64,000 nt of DNA from an uncultured Candidatus Melainabacteria bacterium (GCA_934718135.1 CAKUZW010000002.1:186001-250000); one strand, 5' to 3'; numbered from the stretch's first letter, positions 49,934 through 59,102 are shown. Made by a program: numbers and translations. The notes: a model not told the origin generated them from the letters alone.

Positions 49934-49962
49934 TGTCGGGGCAGGAAAATCCTGCCCCGACA
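49934..49962 (+). terminator. Rho-independent terminator
   Basis: TGTCGGGGCAGGA (49934-49946) pairs perfectly with TCCTGCCCCGACA (49950-49962), followed by CTTTTAT. Confidence 0.9.
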
Positions 49963-50021
49963 CTTTTATAAATTCACAACTCAATATACATTGCATAATT
50001 TTTATAATATAATTTAGTTGC

Positions 50022-50211
50022 TAATGTCGAAGTGGCACTCTGCACGAGTGAGCAGAAGGTGAAACTTTGTACAGGCTTGTAAAGCAAGACAGTACAAAGT
50101 GAAATCCTGTTTAATGCGAACAAGTAAGACGAGAACCCGACTAAATGTCTGGTTCGAGGAGAGGGTAAGAGCAAAGCGATTACATCCGCCACTGAGAACA
50201 TTATATCATTA
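50022..50211 (+). ncRNA. Structured non-coding element abutting tRNA-Leu
   Basis: About 190 nt, GC-richer than its flanks and full of stems: CTTTGTAC/GTACAAAG enclosing CTTG/CAAG, CTGC/GCAG, GAACC/GGTTC, and an outer GTGGC/GCCAC. It opens with AATGTCGAAGTGGC, an exact 14-nt copy of the 5' end of the tRNA-Leu gene that begins 3 nt after the element. No open frame. The polarity (guide-like 5' match followed by a folded scaffold) and independent stems recall HEARO/omega-type RNAs, but no IscB/IsrB gene is nearby. The family is not established. Confidence 0.5.
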
Positions 50212-50213
50212 AA

Positions 50214-50296
50214 TGTCGAAGTGGCGGAATTGGTAGACGCGTACGATTCAGGTTCGTATGGTTAATTCCTTGAGGGTTCGAACCCCTTCTTCGACA
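50214..50296 (+). tRNA. tRNA-Leu (CAG)
   Basis: Acceptor TGTCGAA pairs with TTCGACA, D arm GGCGGAATTGGTAGACGC, anticodon stem TACGA/TCGTA with loop TTCAGGT giving CAG, long variable arm, and T arm GGGTTCGAACCCC. Class II tRNA as expected for Leu; CCA not encoded. Its first 12 nt, plus the two bases before it, are duplicated at 50023-50036. Confidence 0.92.
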
Positions 50297-50600
50297 TTTT
50301 TTTTAAGGGAGAAGGAAATAGGGAAATAGGTTCTTTCAACTAGGGTCCCACAAATGGGAGGGAACCAGTCACGTCACTCTGAATAGCACGAGCATGAGCT
50401 AAATGCGTAATTCAGGGTCTATCCATTTGATTTTTATTTTTTGTATGATATTTCTTTCTTATTTTAATGTTGGGCTAGAATGCCCAACCTACATTTCTCG
50501 CAATAACCGAGGACGTCATCCTGAGTGCCCTAATGCCTTATGGAACAACCATATCAACTTAAAAGAGAACCTATATAGGTTCTCTTGTTCAAACTTATTT
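50297..50600. repeat. Repeat cluster between tRNA-Leu and tRNA-Met
   Basis: Contains a purine-tract copy (about 50303-50330), an inverted fragment of family A (TTCAGGGTCTATCCATTTGA, about 50412-50431) and a family C hairpin (TGTTGGGCTAGAATGCCCAA, about 50470-50489). An AAGAGAACCTATATAGGTTC hairpin (50561-50583) is a probable terminator. Confidence 0.6.
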
Positions 50601-50606
50601 TAAAAT

Positions 50607-50678
50607 TGGGCCCGGAGGGATTCGAACCCACGACCAAAGGATTATGAGTCCTCTGCGCTACCGCTGCGCCACAAGCCC
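50607..50678 (-). tRNA. tRNA-Met (CAT, elongator type)
   Basis: Minus strand: acceptor GGGCTTG with CGGGCCC, D arm GGCGCAGCGGTAGCGC, anticodon stem AGGACTCATAATCCT giving CAT, T arm GTGGGTTCGAATCCCTC. G-C first pair and GGACTCATAATCCTTTGGTC match elongator tRNA-Met; tRNA-Ile with a modified CAT cannot be excluded. CCA not encoded. Confidence 0.9.
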
Positions 50679-50734
50679 GTGACAACTCTTCTTTTCTAAA
50701 TTTACCATTAAAATTCAAAAAAATCAAGAGTTAT

Positions 50735-51736
50735 TTACACTTTAATCAAATCATCTACAGATGTTGATATCCTTCTATTTTGAAGTTCTTTTGTTGAAGG
50801 AACAACAACACAATTAGAAAGTTCTGTACCTGTTTTGATTTCTGCATTATCTAAAACAATACAATTGTCCAGCATAATATATTCACCCAATTTACAATTG
50901 TTTCCGATTACAGAATTTCCCATAAAACGAACTGTTGTCGGGATTTTTGAAGTTCCGCAAATATATCCGCCCAAGTTTGTTTCAGATATTTTTAGGTTAT
51001 CCATTTTATAAACACCATTAAATACATCTTGGATTGATTGTTTGTATTGAGAAATCGTTCCGATATCATTCCAATAGCCATCAACGTGGAATGTATTTAT
51101 CTGTTCTTCTTTCAACAATTGAGGAAAAACATTTTTTGCAAAATCATAAAAAGTATTTTCAGGAATATAATCAAAAATCTTACGATTAAATATATAAATT
51201 CCGGTATTGATTAAATTGCTCTTAGCTTCTTCAATACTTGGTTTTTCTTGGAATTCAGTAATATAACCGTTTTCATCAGTCACAACAACACCGAAATTAG
51301 AAACTTTTTCGTGCTCAACTTCTTTTACTCCGATTGTTGCAATTGCTCCTGAATTTTTATGAATTTCAATAGCTTTTTTAATATCGACATTTGTTAAAAC
51401 ATCACCTGACATTACAACAAAATCTTCACAATCATCAAAGAAATGTTGGCATTTTTTCATTCCCCCAGCAGTTCCGGACAATTTATCTTCCTTGATATAA
51501 TTGAAATTAATCCCCAAATTATTTTTTTTATAGCGATTTATAATTTGATCTGCAAGATAATAAGTGTTTGAAATAACATCCTTAACTCCGACAGAATGAA
51601 GTTGAGTCAAAATAATATCCATCAAAGGTCTGTTCATCACAGGAATTAAAGGTTTTGGCATTAATAAAGTTATAGGTTCAAGTCTTGAACCCATGCCTGC
51701 TGCCATAATCATTGCTTTAATCTTTGAATTTTTCAT
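50735..51736 (-). CDS. Nucleotide-sugar pyrophosphorylase
   Basis: 333 aa. N-terminal nucleotidyltransferase: MIMAAGMGSRLEPITLLMPK (signature GxGxRL...PK), then GTAGGMKKC, FVVMSGDVL and VDGYWNDIGTISQY. The C-terminal part forms left-handed beta-helix hexapeptides (GNSVIGNNCKLGEYIMLDN). This is the layout of mannose-1-P guanylyltransferase/glucose-1-P thymidylyltransferase-like enzymes making NDP-sugars for surface polysaccharide. The exact sugar and base are not decidable here. Confidence 0.88.
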   Translation of the reverse strand: MKNSKIKAMIMAAGMGSRLEPITLLMPKPLIPVMNRPLMDIILTQLHSVGVKDVISNTYYLADQIINRYKKNNLGINFNYIKEDKLSGTAGGMKKCQHFFDDCEDFVVMSGDVLTNVDIKKAIEIHKNSGAIATIGVKEVEHEKVSNFGVVVTDENGYITEFQEKPSIEEAKSNLINTGIYIFNRKIFDYIPENTFYDFAKNVFPQLLKEEQINTFHVDGYWNDIGTISQYKQSIQDVFNGVYKMDNLKISETNLGGYICGTSKIPTTVRFMGNSVIGNNCKLGEYIMLDNCIVLDNAEIKTGTELSNCVVVPSTKELQNRRISTSVDDLIKV

Positions 51737-51772
51737 TGATATCCCTTTTTATGTCTGACAAGTTTGATTATA

Positions 51773-52531
51773 CTACCAAGGATATTTGTTGTCCATTACC
51801 CACGAATTTTTGTAAAGCATAGCTCCGCATGCAGCCCCGACACCAAGTCCGTATTTGCCTGCTTCTGCTTTTTTAGAACAAGCATCCGGAAATTTTTTAT
51901 CATAGAGTTTTTTATAATCATAATAGTCTTGCGGAATTCCACATTCATCATATCCGCCAAAATGAATGCCATTAGGGATTTCTTTATCTTTATATACAGA
52001 GTCTTTGCAAAGTGTAGGTCTGGTTTTGTCGTTATAAAAATAGAATACGAAAATATCTTTACCTAATTTGTTTTGTCCTTTAATTCCGTCTGTATCAACA
52101 ATTATGGACATCAAATTTTGTTTAGGTTCTTTATGAAAACCTATAACACTATTGTTATCCAAAACAATGCTATACATTGATTTGTTAAAATATTTTGTAT
52201 TTTTCAAATCCTTATATGGAGGTTTTTTCCAACAAGCAGACTGATCACCTTTGCAAAAAGATTCAATTGTCAAATACGGAGTAAAATACATTTCTGCAAA
52301 ATCGTTGGCAGGAATGGTTGTGTCATAAACACCTTGCTCTTGAGAGTCTAAAGTAGCGTAAACCCTATTTGCCAATAATAGCTTTGAATATACAGTTCTA
52401 TAAGTAACAATTGCTTTCTTTTGTTTAAAATTTGCATAGAAAGGCAGCAATATTGCTGCAAAAATTAAAACAGAAACCAACATTGACACTATTATATTTT
52501 TAATTTGAGATGTTGAATTGCTTTCTTGCAT
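51773..52531 (-). CDS. Pilin-like protein lacking the prepilin signal
   Basis: 252 aa. An N-terminal membrane helix (IIVSMLVSVLIFAAILLPF, ~13-31) is followed by a soluble domain with MSIIVDTDGIKGQNKLGKD (compare VSIDLNGANNPPNRWGYD of the prepilin at 33135) and a Cys-rich end (YGLGVGAACGAMLYKNSW). So it looks like a minor pilin or pseudopilin whose FTLAEV cleavage signal is replaced by an ordinary anchor. Adjacent to the sugar pyrophosphorylase. Confidence 0.65.
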   Translation of the reverse strand: MQESNSTSQIKNIIVSMLVSVLIFAAILLPFYANFKQKKAIVTYRTVYSKLLLANRVYATLDSQEQGVYDTTIPANDFAEMYFTPYLTIESFCKGDQSACWKKPPYKDLKNTKYFNKSMYSIVLDNNSVIGFHKEPKQNLMSIIVDTDGIKGQNKLGKDIFVFYFYNDKTRPTLCKDSVYKDKEIPNGIHFGGYDECGIPQDYYDYKKLYDKKFPDACSKKAEAGKYGLGVGAACGAMLYKNSWVMDNKYPW

Positions 52532-52555
52532 TATATAAATGTTACTCCCAATTTT

Positions 52556-53209
52556 TTACTTTTTCAGTATGTCAATTATTTGTGATTTTGTCAATATAGG
52601 ATTTATTTCTTTTATTGAAATTATCTCGTCTGTTGAAACAGGTTCTTTAAAAATTTTTTCTAACAATTCTTTGTCATAATCATACAAAATTGAACCATGC
52701 TGCAAAATATAGCCATTTTTTCGACATTGAGCAGAACCGATTAACTTTCGTCCTTTATAGCACAAATCAGCTCCTGTTGAAATCAACATACAATAATCAA
52801 AACCTGTTTTTATCGGTTTTTGAGTCCCGAATTCCAAATCAATTCCTAAAAGTTTGAATTTATCAATCAAAATTTGAGAAATTTCTTTGTAAGATGATAT
52901 AACATGCTCTCCGTTTTTAAGATAAGAAATCGGGCAAATATAACTATATGTAATTTCATTGTCATGCAACAAAGCCCTTCCGCCTGTAAGTCTACGCACA
53001 ACATCAATATTATTTTCTTGCAAAAACTTTCTATCTAAAAAATCATCTTTTTGATTTCTGCCCAAAGAAACGCATGCCGGCTTCCACCCGTAAAGCCTAA
53101 AAATCGGGAAATCAATCTTTTGAGCAATCGCCCTATCTAACAAATCGCTGTCGATTTGCATGTTTTCCTTGCCTGTTAAAACTTTGTATTCAACGTATTC
53201 TTGTTCCAA
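52556..53209 (-). CDS. Lipoate/octanoate-protein ligase family (LplA/LipM type)
   Basis: 217 aa. BPL_LplA_LipB fold: VSLGRNQKDDFL, RRLTGGRALLHDNEITYSY (lipoyl/octanoyl-binding GG-x-A-x-xH) and CYKGRKLIGSAQCRKNGYI with LQHGSILYDYD. Attaches lipoate or octanoate to E2 or GcvH domains. It lacks the C-terminal adenylation accessory domain of E. coli LplA, so could be an octanoyltransferase (LipM-like). Three nt separate it from the next leftward gene. Confidence 0.85.
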   Translation of the reverse strand: MEQEYVEYKVLTGKENMQIDSDLLDRAIAQKIDFPIFRLYGWKPACVSLGRNQKDDFLDRKFLQENNIDVVRRLTGGRALLHDNEITYSYICPISYLKNGEHVISSYKEISQILIDKFKLLGIDLEFGTQKPIKTGFDYCMLISTGADLCYKGRKLIGSAQCRKNGYILQHGSILYDYDKELLEKIFKEPVSTDEIISIKEINPILTKSQIIDILKK

Positions 53210-53211
53210 AA

Positions 53212-54822
53212 TTAATAATCTCCGTCAGAAAAAATTGAATAGCCATGCCCGTCTAAATCAGGAGCCTTTATGGCATCTAGTGGGGGTAATCCTTTGATTT
53301 CTTTATTATTTACAGACTGAGTATTATCAGGAACTATCGGATCTAATTTGTCAAACGAGTAACTATCATCACATTGAGAAGTCTCTTGTTGTGGTGATTG
53401 AGTATTGTTATGGATAAAAATAAACCCTTTTGTTGAATATTTGTCAGCTTTAGTTTTTTTAGGTTTTGTAGCTTTTGGTTCACTAACTACTTCGTCTGTT
53501 GTTGGTTCAACTTTGGATGCCAATTCATCTTGAATTGTAACTTGGGCTGATTTTTTTTTCGATTTCACCTTTTCTTTTGGTGAAACAGTTTGAGTATCTT
53601 TTTCTTTTTTTACTTTGTGAAATTTATCTGATAACTTTGCCTTTGTTTTTTCTTCTTGAACTAAATTTTCATTTTCTTTATTTTCTTCAATTTGTTTTGG
53701 AGTCTCAGATTTAATATTTAGTGGTTGAAGTTCAGGCATCTTGTCTAAATTCGGATCGTTTCCATCTTCTGTATAAACTTGTGGAGTGCTTGCATTTTCA
53801 ACTGTTTGATTTGATTTTGTTGTATTCAAATTATTCGTATAATTTTCGACATTTTGAATAGTATCAGCATAGGTCGGTTCATTGTCATCATTTGTTTTAG
53901 GAGATTGGGTTGATGTTTTTTCTCCTTTTTCTCTTGCTTCTAATTCATTTTCAAATTGAACAAAAGTTTCATTACCAACAAATTGTTCTAAAGCTGCACG
54001 TTTTGCAAAAAATTCAGACTTTGCACTTCGTTGTTTGTCAATTGCCGTACGATAATAGGCATCAGTGATAACCACAAGTTCACGCTGTGCGTTATTTTGT
54101 TGAGCCAGTTCGAATTTTTTCTGCCTGTCTTCAACTAGTTTTGTTGTCATTTCAAGTTGTTTTTTTGCACTAATGTAGTCATAGTACAAATTAACAGCAT
54201 TTTGCTGTAAATCTTCAATCTTACGGATAAGAATAATCATATCCGCATCGGTTACTTTTGTATACTTATAATTAAGTGCCTTTGTATCTTGCGACATTAT
54301 GCCTAAAATATTTCCACCAATCAAAGAAGAACCCGCAAGAACAGGACTACCCATACTTGCACCAACAAGAGTAGACATACTCGCAATTGTTTTTAATACA
54401 TTTTTTATGGATTTTGAGTCAGGTTTATCCGCATCGGGATTTGCAAGCTTGTAAAGTGCAAAATTTATTGTATCACTTTGCATTGCAGCCCCTTGCCATA
54501 ATAGAGATAAATCTGAAATCATATCCTGTTCATCCATCTCTAACTCTTGAGCAATTTCTTTTGATAATCTTTTTATACTCAAATCCGCATAAGTTAAATC
54601 TGACACGCCCGTTTCAATTGACGTATCAATTTGACCGTAAGCTTTTTCTATTTTTGGTTTTACTTGCTTTGCCTGAACATATTGATTTTCAGGGTATTCT
54701 GAAATCCCGACACGATAAGCCGGAGCTTTTGGATAAGTCACATCCTGCAAGGTTTCAGCACCAACACTAATTCTACCCAAACACATAACTAAAGATAACA
54801 ATAATACTTTTTTATTTAACAT
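53212..54822 (-). CDS. Exported helical protein with low-complexity C terminus
   Basis: About 536 aa from ATG 54822 (MLNKKVLLLSLVMCLG), chosen for its GGAGGTAATA site; a start at 54855 is less likely. After the signal peptide, residues ~70-250 parallel the upstream paralogue: LSLLWQGAAMQSDTINFAL, VLAGSSLIGGNILGIM and NAVNLYYDYISAKKQLEM, a long alpha-hairpin like TolC-type coiled coils. Residues ~280-480 are Lys/Glu/Thr/Gln-rich and disordered. Envelope function inferred. Confidence 0.65.
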   Translation of the reverse strand: MLNKKVLLLSLVMCLGRISVGAETLQDVTYPKAPAYRVGISEYPENQYVQAKQVKPKIEKAYGQIDTSIETGVSDLTYADLSIKRLSKEIAQELEMDEQDMISDLSLLWQGAAMQSDTINFALYKLANPDADKPDSKSIKNVLKTIASMSTLVGASMGSPVLAGSSLIGGNILGIMSQDTKALNYKYTKVTDADMIILIRKIEDLQQNAVNLYYDYISAKKQLEMTTKLVEDRQKKFELAQQNNAQRELVVITDAYYRTAIDKQRSAKSEFFAKRAALEQFVGNETFVQFENELEAREKGEKTSTQSPKTNDDNEPTYADTIQNVENYTNNLNTTKSNQTVENASTPQVYTEDGNDPNLDKMPELQPLNIKSETPKQIEENKENENLVQEEKTKAKLSDKFHKVKKEKDTQTVSPKEKVKSKKKSAQVTIQDELASKVEPTTDEVVSEPKATKPKKTKADKYSTKGFIFIHNNTQSPQQETSQCDDSYSFDKLDPIVPDNTQSVNNKEIKGLPPLDAIKAPDLDGHGYSIFSDGDY

Positions 54823-55639
54823 TATTACCTCCAACCAATGCGGAATTGTAATCATATTGGTACAAATTCAAAGCATCTACAACTTTTTTCCCTGCCAAAC
54901 GTTGCAATTCAAGATGATATTTCTTTGCGGCTTGCAGATACTTCATCTCTTCGATTTGCATATCATCATACAATGAAGAAGAAATTGCAATTTCTAAAAA
55001 ATCTTCTTCATCTAATGCTTTGGCGTAATTTTTGCTATACAAAAGCTCCCTTGAACGAACTTCTTTTAGTTGAGATAAGCTTCCTTTATAATTGTAATAC
55101 GCATTAATAATCTTATCCTGCAAATTTTCAACAAGACCTGCTAACTCAATCAATTCTGTATCTGTCAAAGGAATTTCTTGCGGAACATTTTTCCTATTCA
55201 ACAAGTTTTGTGCAATTCTACCTGCGGCATAAGAGCCTGACTGCACCATATAATCCGCACCAACAAGAGCAGGTGCTAAAGATGCTCCTGACACAATTGC
55301 AGATAACGTTTTAGCCATTAGAGAAGAGTGAATTCGTCTTTGACTTTCAGGAGTCGCAAGTTTTTTTAGGGCAAAACCGATAACCTGATTATTCTCAACT
55401 GTTCCCTTCCAAAGATTATCAATATCTTCCAAATCTTTTTCTCTTTGAAGTTTTACAATCTCATCCATAATTTCTTTATCACTGATAAGAAGAGAATCTT
55501 TTTCCTTATATTCAGCCTTCGGAAGTTCGTATTGAGCCGGTGTAACTTCACCCAAATGAACTTCTCCGCTATCCTCCAAAGCCATAACAGGTGCAACTGT
55601 TACGGATAATATCCCTAAAAAAATTAAAAGCTTTCTCAT
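54812..55639 (-). CDS. Exported helical protein, shorter paralogue
   Basis: 275 aa with a signal peptide (LLIFLGILSVTVAPVMA). IDNLWKGTVENNQVIGFAL, APALVGADYMVQSGSYAAG and KIINAYYNYKGSLSQLKEV align with the following gene's domain, so the two arose by duplication. No catalytic motif; the coiled-coil style suggests a structural or transport partner in the periplasm. Overlaps the start of the paralogue by 11 nt. Confidence 0.65.
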   Translation of the reverse strand: MRKLLIFLGILSVTVAPVMALEDSGEVHLGEVTPAQYELPKAEYKEKDSLLISDKEIMDEIVKLQREKDLEDIDNLWKGTVENNQVIGFALKKLATPESQRRIHSSLMAKTLSAIVSGASLAPALVGADYMVQSGSYAAGRIAQNLLNRKNVPQEIPLTDTELIELAGLVENLQDKIINAYYNYKGSLSQLKEVRSRELLYSKNYAKALDEEDFLEIAISSSLYDDMQIEEMKYLQAAKKYHLELQRLAGKKVVDALNLYQYDYNSALVGGNNVK

Positions 55640-55758
55640 ACCAAAGTTATATCACAAGATTAATTATAAATCCAATGATTGATTAATCTTTAAATCTAAC
55701 GGTTGTTCATCAAACATGAAAAAAAATCTAATATAGAAATACAAGAAGGAAGAAAGAG

Positions 55759-56511
55759 TTGAGTACAGATACTAAAAAATCTCAGTATATGAGTGCCCCT
55801 ATTATTAGGAGAGAAAAACAGAGAAATTTTCAAAACAAAGCCGATTTGTTAAGAACTAAAAAGTCTTTTAAAGAGGCTGTTTCAGTATATCTTAATTCTG
55901 TTTTGTTAGATAGAAATAATCCTGATACTTATTTTGGGTTAGGTATTTGTTACAAAAATTTAGGAAAAATAAAAAAAGCAATCCAAGCTTTAGAAAAAGC
56001 AGCTCTTCTTGACTCCAACAGATTTGAAACATTTTTTGAACTGGGTTTGTGCCATTTAAAAAATGAAACACCATGTTGTGCAATAAAATGCTTCATTCAA
56101 GCAATCCAAATTGAACCTGATAACACAGAAGCTATCTACAATTTAGGACTTGCCCATGAACAATGCGAAGAACCTGATATGGCACTTATGATTTATCAAA
56201 AACTAATCGAAAACAGCCCGACTTATGTTAACGCGTACCTCAGAAAATCAGCTCTTCTAATGAAAATGGAATTGTATCGCCAAGCACTCGGTCTATACAA
56301 TGAAGTTTTAAAAATTAATCCAAATTACACCCAAGCCTACTCAGATATGGGAATTTGTTTGGATAAACTCGGCAAACATACAGATGCGAAAAGATATTAC
56401 AGAAAATTTTTGGCAGCTCGACCAAACGATGATAACGCAAATATCATCATGCACAGAGTTGAAAAGTTAAGAAAAATCAAATCAAAAGACGAAAAATTAT
56501 CTATTGTTTAA
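55759..56511 (+). CDS. TPR-repeat protein
   Basis: 250 aa, TTG start at 55759 behind AGAAGGAAGAAAGAG. At least five TPR units, for example NPDTYFGLGICYKNLGKIK, RFETFFELGLCHLKNETPC, NTEAIYNLGLAHEQCEEPD and YTQAYSDMGICLDKLGKHT, each with A/G-x3-Y/L-P spacing. Mediates protein-protein contacts; partner unknown. Cytosolic. Ends overlapping the convergent HEXXH gene by 4 nt. Confidence 0.88.
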   Translation: MSTDTKKSQYMSAPIIRREKQRNFQNKADLLRTKKSFKEAVSVYLNSVLLDRNNPDTYFGLGICYKNLGKIKKAIQALEKAALLDSNRFETFFELGLCHLKNETPCCAIKCFIQAIQIEPDNTEAIYNLGLAHEQCEEPDMALMIYQKLIENSPTYVNAYLRKSALLMKMELYRQALGLYNEVLKINPNYTQAYSDMGICLDKLGKHTDAKRYYRKFLAARPNDDNANIIMHRVEKLRKIKSKDEKLSIV

Positions 56512-57737
56512 AAATAGTAATAATGGTCAGGAGTATACGGGAATTGGTCTAAAATTGCATCTCGACCTTTTTCGTATTCAATTTCGGCTTTTTTACCTGC
56601 TTCACGAGCCTTAACTTCCAGATAATTATCCATATAGTCAGAATTTTTAGATAAATCTTCTTTTGGATCTAACGCAGGATATTTTCTAGCAGCTTCTTTA
56701 TACGCTTTTGCTTCTTCTACTTGATTTTTAGGAACCGGACCAAATAAATTATAACATTTTCTTCCGTATGGAGTAGTATTAAAATGACCTTTCAAACGAC
56801 CGTCTAAAGAACATTGATATGCATGTTCAGCTTCATGAGCAGCATTATCCGCAGGGCTCATGTATCTGGCAGGTTCTTTAAACCAAATTTCGCCATCCCT
56901 ATTTTTAAAACAAGCAACAGCATTTTCTGAGACCTGGGTTTTACTTGTTCCAACGGGGATATTAGCTTTTTCTAAACCTTTTTCTCTAATAAAATATCTG
57001 GCCAAAGCTTCTTGCTTTTCGGCACCGTGCAAAAATCTGTATGCTAAAAAATTATCTTTTGAAGGGAAATTGACATTAGGTGTTTGTACAGTTCCAACAA
57101 TATATGGAATACCGTTTCGCATTTCAATATCAACACCCAAAACTTTTTTCGCAGATTTCGGTTCAATTCCGTAATTCATCGGGTATTCTGTTGTAACAGA
57201 TGAAAATCTTGTACCGTCAGAATTTAAGTCATAACTTGTTTTACTAATTTGTACTTTCTTAGGTGCAATACATTTCTCTTTTCTTATGTCAAAATCACGA
57301 TGCACAAATTGTGTTTCATCAGAAACTTTTTTCCAAGTTGAAAACTTCTCATCAAGTGGCAAATATTTAGAGGTTGTAATATTTCTTACCTTAACACCTT
57401 TCCTCCTTTTAGTCACCCCAAAGTCATAAGTGTATACACGCATTTGGTTCGGGATATCAGAACCCCTTTGCCATTGCTTAATTATTCTGTTTTCTTTGTC
57501 ATAAAAAGAGACAATTTCCCGATTAAAATCAGGGTTTGATGCTTTTCCCATTCTTACTCTTTTGAAAGTCGCAGCCCCTTCAGGTATCGCCCACGAATTT
57601 TCAGGAAAACTTGAAATAGGTAGTTTATCTGTTTTTTCAAATAAAACAAATTTCTTTCCTCCTTTCTGAACTCCATGAGCAGCCGATTTAGAATGATATA
57701 AGGCATTATATAATGATTTCAACCCGAATAATTTCAA
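56508..57737 (-). CDS. Putative HEXXH metallopeptidase-like protein
   Basis: 409 aa, no signal peptide. HEAEHAYQ (301-308) in DNAAHEAEHAYQCSLDGRLK matches HExxH zinc sites; the third ligand is not obvious (ELEVKAREAG or DPKEDL are candidates). The N-terminal ~290 residues (NQMRVYTYDFGVTKRRKGV) are beta-rich and unassigned. Could be an effector-type or maturation protease. GGACATCTTTAAT lies upstream without a clear RBS. Confidence 0.6.
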   Translation of the reverse strand: MKLFGLKSLYNALYHSKSAAHGVQKGGKKFVLFEKTDKLPISSFPENSWAIPEGAATFKRVRMGKASNPDFNREIVSFYDKENRIIKQWQRGSDIPNQMRVYTYDFGVTKRRKGVKVRNITTSKYLPLDEKFSTWKKVSDETQFVHRDFDIRKEKCIAPKKVQISKTSYDLNSDGTRFSSVTTEYPMNYGIEPKSAKKVLGVDIEMRNGIPYIVGTVQTPNVNFPSKDNFLAYRFLHGAEKQEALARYFIREKGLEKANIPVGTSKTQVSENAVACFKNRDGEIWFKEPARYMSPADNAAHEAEHAYQCSLDGRLKGHFNTTPYGRKCYNLFGPVPKNQVEEAKAYKEAARKYPALDPKEDLSKNSDYMDNYLEVKAREAGKKAEIEYEKGRDAILDQFPYTPDHYYYF

Positions 57738-57895
57738 TTAAAGATGTCCTTAGATTAATATTTTCCCCGTATTTATATAAAGTATTTTTCTTTTCCAAAA
57801 TTGCCTACAAAAAAATTAATATAAAGTTTATATAAAGAGCCAAAATGCCATGGTATAATAAGAACATGAAGTGGTAGAAAGTAAAGGAGAGAAAC

Positions 57896-59020
57896 ATGAT
57901 TCCTATTTTTGATTCAAAACGTCAATACGCTCAAATTGGCGAAGAAGCTGAAAAAGCAGTATGCGAAGTTATGAGATCAGGTTGCTATATTTTAGGACCA
58001 AACGTTAAAGCATTAGAAAAAGAATTAGCATCATATATCGGTTGTAACTACACAGTTGCACTAAACTCAGGTACAGATGCATTACATATTGCATTAAGAG
58101 CTTTAGATATTGGAGCAGGAGATGAAGTTATTACAACAGCATTTACATTCGTAGCTACAGCAGAAGCTATCGGCATGGTTGGTGCTAAACCTGTTTTTGT
58201 TGATATTGACCCTGATACATTCAATATTGACCCTAAAAAAATCGAAGCAGCTATTACTCCAAAAACAAAAGCAATTATTCCGGTTCACTTATATGGACAA
58301 CCTTGTGATATGGAATCAATCATGGCAATTGCTAAAAAACACAATTTGAGAGTTGTTGAAGATTGCTGCCAAGCTATCGGTTCATCTTTCAAAGGTCAAA
58401 AAGTTGGTACATTCGGTGATATCGGATGCTACAGCTTCTACCCTACTAAAAACTTAGGTACAATGGGTGATGGCGGACTTTGCACAGTTAATGATGAAAA
58501 ATTGAAAGATAGATTAATCGCTCTTAGAAACCACGGTTCAATGGTTCGCTACCACAACGATGAACTTGGTGTAAACAGCAGACTTGATGAAATCCAAGCA
58601 GCTATTTTGAGAGTAAAAGCTAACCACATTGATGAATGGAATACAAAAAGAAGAGAACACGCAGCATATTATAACAAATTATTCGCTGATTGTGCTGATA
58701 TTCAAACTCCAAAAGAATTGGACAACACTTATTGTGTTTATCACCAATACACTGTTAAAATTCCTAACAGAGATGAAGTGCACAAAATGCTTCAAGAAAA
58801 TGGAATCGGTGCTATGTTGTATTACCCAATTCCTCTTCATTTCCAAAAAGTTAATGCTTGGTTAGGAATGGGACCTGGATCTCTTCCAATCACAGAAAAG
58901 AACACAGAAGTTGTTATCTCACTTCCAATGTTCCCTGAATTGACTCACGAAGAACAAGATACAGTAGCTAAAACATTGATTTCTTGTATTGAAAAATCAA
59001 AATTAGTAACAACTGTTTAG
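57896..59020 (+). CDS. DegT/DnrJ/EryC1/StrS aminotransferase
   Basis: 374 aa, full length. NSGTDALHIALRALDIG (PLP phosphate cup), HLYGQPCDMESIM, VVEDCCQAIGSSFKGQKVG (ring-contacting Asp) and GCYSFYPTKNLGTMGDGG (PLP Lys). Transfers an amino group to a nucleotide-keto-sugar for surface glycans. GGAGAGAAAC precedes the ATG. The codon choice looks favourable relative to neighbours, consistent with higher expression. A strong terminator follows. Confidence 0.92.
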   Translation: MIPIFDSKRQYAQIGEEAEKAVCEVMRSGCYILGPNVKALEKELASYIGCNYTVALNSGTDALHIALRALDIGAGDEVITTAFTFVATAEAIGMVGAKPVFVDIDPDTFNIDPKKIEAAITPKTKAIIPVHLYGQPCDMESIMAIAKKHNLRVVEDCCQAIGSSFKGQKVGTFGDIGCYSFYPTKNLGTMGDGGLCTVNDEKLKDRLIALRNHGSMVRYHNDELGVNSRLDEIQAAILRVKANHIDEWNTKRREHAAYYNKLFADCADIQTPKELDNTYCVYHQYTVKIPNRDEVHKMLQENGIGAMLYYPIPLHFQKVNAWLGMGPGSLPITEKNTEVVISLPMFPELTHEEQDTVAKTLISCIEKSKLVTTV

Positions 59021-59052
59021 GTTTAAAACAAAAAAATATTACAAACGAAAGC

Positions 59053-59092
59053 AAAGGCGGCAAGATTTTTATAAAAATCTTGCCGCCTTTTT
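59053..59092 (+). terminator. Rho-independent terminator
   Basis: AAAGGCGGCAAGATTTTT (59053-59070) pairs with AAAAATCTTGCCGCCTTT (59073-59090), then T residues. Confidence 0.9.
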
Positions 59093-59102
59093 GTCCCAAC
59101 CA

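Noticed and set aside
50403..50603. 66-codon plus-strand frame between the tRNAs
   Set aside because: Lies entirely within the intergenic repeat cluster; no RBS or domain.
57960..58900. Additional frames overlapping the DegT aminotransferase
   Set aside because: They are out-of-frame shadows of a complete, well-conserved gene.
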